A stretch of DNA of 64,000 bases. Source: Corbicula japonica. Its lineage: Eukaryota > Mollusca > Bivalvia > Venerida > Cyrenidae. Shown piece by piece: positions 58,934-64,000 of the stretch (its first letter is position 1; each line of letters opens with the position of its first letter). A program made the position numbers and the translations under genes. The stretch is from contig JAZAYU010000198.1 of NCBI GenBank assembly GCA_038501625.1, forward strand, positions 868,001 through 932,000, read 5' to 3'. The notes beneath the pieces are model-generated. The model saw only the letters and a program-made list of their open reading frames with translations. It ran no database searches and was not told the origin of the DNA.

Positions 58934-59093
58934 TAAATAGAATACATCATTCGTGTTCATTTTATACTGAAATTATTAAACTCGTCATCTAAATCGATAT
59001 AAAACTCGGCAAAAGCCTCGTTTTATATCGATTTAGACGACTCGTTTAATAATTTCAGTATAAAATGATCACTCATGTTGTATCCTCTATTTA
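58934..59093. mobile_element. 160-bp palindrome (foldback MITE)
   Basis: Outer arms TAAATAGAATAC..TTTTATACTGAAATTATT and inner arms TCTAAATCGATATAAAAC mirror around CTCGGCAAAAGCCTCG. Outer arms are more diverged than inner arms. Confidence 0.78.
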
Positions 59094-60060
59094 CATAAAT
59101 CTTTAAATGTGTTCATAAGTATATAAAAAAATTTTAAAAAGATTTTCTAACGCTCATTAGGTAAGGAGTAAGAAATTAGTAAATATTCGTCCGCTGTCCA
59201 CCACCGGTTGCATATTCAAGTGAACTTTTAATTTTAGATTGAAATCGAAATATTGTTAAGCCTTTCTTATGATATTAAAATACCTTATGGTTAGCACCAT
59301 TATCAACGTGTTGTGTGCATTTGTCGCCCAGGCCTATTGTATACATAAATTGTGTTTTAAATGATATAAAAAAAAGACCTATGTTTTAACCAGATCCTGA
59401 TCAGCCGGCACATTCCGTTATCAAACTATACGGTTGTGCTGCTTGATTATAATCTACATTGTTCGCTTTTATAATTATTCATGAAATTATTTTTGACCAC
59501 AAAGCGAACAGCGCAAGTCCAGATCAGGTGACGCTGGTGTGCAGGCTGATCTGGATCTTCACTGGTCTCACACGCGATTAACTTCGTATATATGGAGTAA
59601 ATGGTGGAAACAAAATTTATGGCCGTTTTTTTTTACGATTCAAAGAGAAAATATGTCAGAATAATTGAATTGTAAATTAACATAACATCATTATTTCTAG
59701 CGAAATTTAGAAATACTATCAAGCTCAAAAGTATGTAAATCATGTAAACATATACATACATGTATTCAAAATATTACAGTATGTTGTTTTGATACATACC
59801 AGCACCCAAAACATTCTTTTAAGCCCATACTCGGGCCTCGACAACCCGAAGGCAAACTAAGGCAATTGCCTCGGAAAATTTGAAAAGTGATCAAATAAAA
59901 TCATGTGTATATTCAGTCTGAATTAATTGGTCTATCAGCATGAAGTACCGAAAGCACGGAATATATGTAAAACACCCCAAATACATGTATATGCCAAATC
60001 GCACCCGTCGAAAATATATTCCGCAAGAGCACGCCATAAACAACCTTTGAAAATCACCAT
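59094..60060. other. Spacer with an old repeat
   Basis: The GATCAG.TGACGCTGGTGTGC and AGGCTGATCTGGATC block (59522-59575) looks like a decayed copy of a common bivalve repeat; this is from memory. Otherwise nothing recognised. Confidence 0.3.
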
Positions 60061-60063
60061 CAA

Positions 60064-60094
<31 letters not shown>

Positions 60095-60110
60095 GGCATC
60101 ATCATCATCG
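60064..60110. repeat. (CAT)n microsatellite
   Basis: CAT/ATC run with one GGC interruption. Confidence 0.95.
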
Positions 60111-60288
60111 TTCATTATCATCATATGGTCATAAATTAAGCAATTAATAGAAAATGAAAAATATACTTGAAGACCTGTGTTTTGGTGAAATTATGAGGCA
60201 GTGTATGATAATAGTGTACTTCAGAGAACCTCTTCATGATGGCGGCGTGTGAGAACACGGAAAGGTTTATACTTCATTTCTATATATA

Positions 60289-60515
60289 CTACTCAAATTT
60301 TGATAAGGATCACTAAAAAAATGTGTTTTTCATTACTTAAGGTTTAAAAGATAAAAAAATTGCTGTGATTCTGAAAATATGCTTATTTGACATCAGCTAT
60401 GTGCCAAAAAAAAAGAATAAGCCGTCAAACTTTTGAAGTGGAACAGCGGTTGAAACTTTGTAAGGGCGAAAATTCGGGATAAAACGGAAAGCGATCCCTA
60501 TCAAAGTTTGAGTAG
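60289..60515. mobile_element. Mariner-like MITE, TA target site
   Basis: 227 bp flanked by TA. TIRs are CTACTCAAATTTTGATAAGG at the left and the inverse of CTACTCAAACTTTGATAGGG at the right. No transposase. A TA duplication with short TIRs fits Tc1/mariner-type MITEs. Confidence 0.8.
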
Positions 60516-62631
60516 TATATTTAGATCTCCGTCGATAGTTTAATTTAGATAGCACCCTTGTTGTTGTAAGACTGGCTTAATTTTTTTTATTGGGTTAAAA
60601 GTGTTAGTCTGAACATTGCATCGTTACAATGAACTTCTTCGGTAAAGTGACCCGAAAAAAGCTGAGAATTGAAACAAGGTCGAGCTCGTTTTTCTTTTCA
60701 ATGATTTTATTGCTTTTCCCTCTAAAATCATGTTTTAAATTTTTCAGAGTTTTATTTTTAAGAGTATTTTCGTCCAGACCCATCTAACACCACTTAGATT
60801 ACTCAAAATTTGTGTATTAAATGCGATAACTTTACGTTTGAAGAAGTGTCTATAAAAAAGAAGTGGTTACCTTTCCGCGTTGTCACACACCTTTTGGAAA
60901 AGGTTACTAAGATTTTCGACGTACACGGGCTAAAATTGTCGGAATTCTTGTTTCAGATGACTTTTTGAAAGTACGTGTTGTGTTTTGTGTTTATAAGTTA
61001 ACATTTTTAGATTGTCAGACTTTAAGATGTTATATGCTTGACGAGGTTCGATATCGCGTTCTAACATTCAGCCATAGATCGCTGCAACTTGATAATTAAT
61101 AGGCGACAAATAGCAAACCACTTCATTTTTAATGCCTGTGGGCGAATTAGTACAGTGACAAAACGATCAAGTAATCAATTAACGTTTAACGAGCGAATAA
61201 TAATCGTCATCGCATTATAGCTGCGACGTCATAAATAACGTTTGGCATCTTTTAAATAACGTTACGGCAGCGAAAGGGTAAAGTAACTAAAGAACTTCCG
61301 GGCAAAATCAAACTTTCACCGAAATGCAACTTTTTTCATAAATATCGGGGTTATTTATGCTAGACATTATGTTCTACTCAACCCACCATTAGACATTAAA
61401 CTAATGTCTCTGTAAAACTTATGAGCAGATTTTCCACCAATGCTTAAGTAAGGAAAAATATTTATAAAAACAAAAATTGTCTTTTAATCCGGAGAAATAT
61501 TAATTTATCATCATTAAAAAATGTGTGCGCATTACAAATAACTGATTGATCTGATTGATCGATTGTTTGGTTGATCGATAAATTGTTTGTTTGATTGGTT
61601 AATTTGTTTATCAAATGATTGAATGATCGATCTATCGACTAATCAATAAGTAAACATCCAAACCCTTGATACATTATTCAAACACCTTTTATTTTTTCCA
61701 CAAACCGAATCCCGCCAACTAGCCACCCAGTACTTTTTCCTTTTTGTGATACATGTATGATGGGCTACATCTCAATCGCTCGCAAAAATAAAAAGAGCTG
61801 AAAATAACTTACAAAATTAAAGTCATGGTAATGTTTCGACCGAAACAAGTCATTATTTCCGCAACGTATATGTATTGTATGTATTTAAAACTAAAACAGG
61901 TTTGAAATTAAAGCATGCTTCTTATAAATTGTCACAACACGTATGTTTTATAAGATTTATTCATACAAGATAATTTCTTATCGATTTATAAGAGTGATTT
62001 GCATACACCTGACATACATGTATAGTTTTTGATGAACAACCCTAATAATCATTCTGTTGTGTAAGAAATGATATACATGCTATCCGTCGGCTTGTTTGTC
62101 CATGACTAAATAATGATCTTTGCATGAAATCGTAAAATGCATCAAAGTTGATGAGTTTTAATTTAATCGAATTGTAAATAAATCGCATTCTTAACTTTAT
62201 TATAGTCCGTAAAATAGATCAGGTACATTTCTGGAAAATGCTTAAATTAGAAATCTTTGCCTATAGGCCGACTGTTCTTGCTCTCACGGAAATTTCATCC
62301 TCGACAATAACCCTTTACAACGTTTAACTATAACATTTCCTAAGTATTAGACAATGAAATATAAGATCTTGGTAAGGAACTCGCACACCCGGATGGTAAA
62401 GTTTTTACCATGCAACAAATGTCTTGACGTGACAGCCGTAACGACATCGAGCATTTGACGCCAAAAGTGACCCCCAAAATGACGTCGTTTTTTGTTTTAA
62501 TGACGTCATTTTAGGAAAATATGTTTACATGCAATCATGGCGCGCCATTTGTTAATAAAATCTTACAACTATCCAAAAAATTTGACAAGGAATATCCATT
62601 TTTTTGTATTTCAATATCATTGTATTTTAAA
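60516..62631. other. AT-rich region, nothing recognised
   Basis: A GATTGAT/GATCGAT-rich stretch (61540-61640) is low-complexity. No gene seen. Confidence 0.4.
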
Positions 62632-62733
62632 AGCGACAAATATGTCGCTCTCGGTCTCTCCCGATAAGCGACTTTAATGTCGCTCTCGGCGTTTTACGGG
62701 AGCGACATAAATGTCGCTTTCGGCGTAAGAGGG
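62632..62733. repeat. Three tandem 34-35 bp hairpin repeats
   Basis: AGCGACa..ATGTCGCT followed by CTCGG or TTCGG and a spacer, at 62632, 62667 and 62701. Each unit is a self-complementary hairpin (AGCGAC/GTCGCT). Confidence 0.85.
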
Positions 62734-62739
62734 TTACCA

Positions 62740-64000
62740 AGAGAAAAAAAAACGTTGTCCGAAATGAGCAAACGCACACCAAAGGCATTTTGGAATAATG
62801 TTAAGCAATATAGATATAAAAAAGCAATTCAAACCATAAAATTAATCTCTCAGAGTTCTGCTAAATGTCGGATCAAATATATCAGCAGATTAAACAGGCA
62901 GTGTAGATTTTATACATATCCATAATAAAAATGAAGTAAATATTGAATGCTTAGATAAAGCCATCAATGAAGATGAAGTTAACCAAACAATTTCTACTTT
63001 GGTGTGCAATAAAGCACCTGGGTACGATAATCTGGATTCCGACTTCTTCGTTGAAGCTAAACATTTTATTACACCATTTTTAGTTACAATATTTCACAAA
63101 TTGTATATAGACAGTGTATATCCACTCAACTGGACGAAGGGAGTTATCGTCCCTATTTGCAAAAAGGGCGATAAATCTGATCCTTACATAACATTACAAA
63201 GAAATTGATTTCTAACAAATTGTCCTGTTTTGCTGACTACGAAAAGGCCTTCGATACCGTGAACAGAGAAGCGCTATGGCATAAACTCATTGAAATAGGT
63301 TTAAGTGACAAAATGCTGAAGATATTAAATTTCATATATAGCCACGTTTCGGTCTGTGTGAAAAATTATAAGTCACTATCAGAATTTTTCGATGTCACGT
63401 TGGGCTTGAAACAGATAGAGCCTCTTTCGCCGATACTTTTTCTTCTATAAGTAAATGACGTCACATGTAACATTAATTTTAACGCTTTATCAGAAAGTGA
63501 CCTTAACCAGCTGTGTATATATATGCTTTATTTGCCGACGACATGGTTCTGTTCACTACAACGCGTGAGAGTTTACAAGCTCAAAGTGATAGTCAGTATA
63601 TTTACTCATTAAAATGGGGTTTAAAAATCAACATCAAAAATACTAAAATATGTATATTTAGCAGAAAGAGAGGCGATAATGATTTTTACATTAATAACGA
63701 AAGACTAGAACGAGTAGATTCGTTTTGCTATTTAGGTGTTAAATTTTCTCGTAATGGTCTTTTAAACGATGCAGTGAAAGCACTTTCTGATCAAGCTTCT
63801 GTAGCACTAAATGATCTTTACTCTATTTTTTCAAGAGTGAAGATCGATATTAAAACTAAGTTATTACTGTTTGATAGAATGGTAATGCCAATATTGTTAT
63901 ATTGTTCGGAAGTGTGGGGAATATATAATACCTCACAAGAGATAGATAAAATACATATTAAATTCTGTAAAAACATACTAGGGGTTAAAAGCCAGACATC
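62740..64000 (+). pseudogene. Non-LTR retrotransposon (LINE) reverse transcriptase, broken
   Basis: In order: TPKAFWNNVKQ, NKAPGYDNLDSDFF, YPLNWTKGVIVPICKKGD, then after a jump FADYEKAFDTVNREALWHKL (motif A), VTLGLKQIEPLSPILF (motif B), FADDMVLF (motif C, about 63534-63558) and YLGVKFSRNG, ending KFCKNILGVKSQT at the edge. About 60-70 residues between ICKKGD and FADYEKAFD are missing and the frame changes at least three times, so it is dead. The clade was not decided. The rest lies outside the window. Confidence 0.85.

Noticed and set aside
59891..60139. Poly-Asp or poly-Ile frames
   Set aside because: Translations of the CAT microsatellite.

Overview
Eukaryotic nuclear DNA, almost certainly from a bivalve mollusc. 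The window is AT-rich, its genes are split by GT-AG introns, it carries phase 1-1 extracellular domain exons (PAN/apple-like, EGF, sushi), and it is full of transposable elements, foldback MITEs and tandem repeats of kinds common in bivalve genomes. The species cannot be fixed from sequence alone. No bacterial-type operons, CRISPR arrays or rRNA genes were seen. All exon calls are read from ORFs plus splice consensus and need transcript support.

Host genes. (1) Two tandem paralogous minus-strand genes encode secreted multidomain proteins. Gene A (18758 down to 12550) has a signal peptide + PAN-like exon, an EGF exon, a sushi exon, a 30-nt microexon and a Cys-rich terminal exon. Gene B (7626 down past the left edge) has the same first three modules. 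(2) Gene C (plus, 21682-37278) looks like a type II membrane protein with a possible beta-trefoil ectodomain; its first exon carries an in-frame TAG. (3) A minus-strand carbohydrate sulfotransferase (41315-40206) is interrupted by two apparent frameshifts. (4) Gene D (minus) is a small Cys-rich secreted protein inside a duplicated 892-bp unit array, beside a gap of exactly 500 N. Two weaker exon candidates lie at 55080-55186 (minus) and 57898-58057 (plus).

Mobile DNA. Intron 1 of gene C (22157-36477) is a nest. A Penelope-like element (PLE) on the minus strand (about 36010 down to 22276) was cut by LTR element 2 (27759-35082) and by LTR element 1 (22969-27460). The 5' LTR of element 2 was itself cut by a 1497-bp insert holding a 512-bp tandem duplication. 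The PLE 3' tail is also the dispersed repeat found at 8190, 38745, 44945, 46082 and 56762. Other elements are a hAT-like element with 6-bp TSD (2454-3051), several foldback MITEs, a four-copy hairpin MITE family (one copy nested in a PLE tail), a TA-flanked mariner-like MITE (60289-60515), and a broken LINE running off the right edge (62740-64000).

Layout: 1-7.6 kb gene B with MITE-rich introns; 7.6-12.5 kb spacer; 12.5-18.8 kb gene A; 18.8-21.7 kb spacer; 21.7-37.3 kb gene C with the TE nest; 37-40 kb AT-rich DNA with PLE tails; 40.2-41.3 kb sulfotransferase; 41.3-47.4 kb repeats; 47.4-53.9 kb gene D array with gap; 54-62.6 kb mostly non-coding; 62.6-64 kb LINE.
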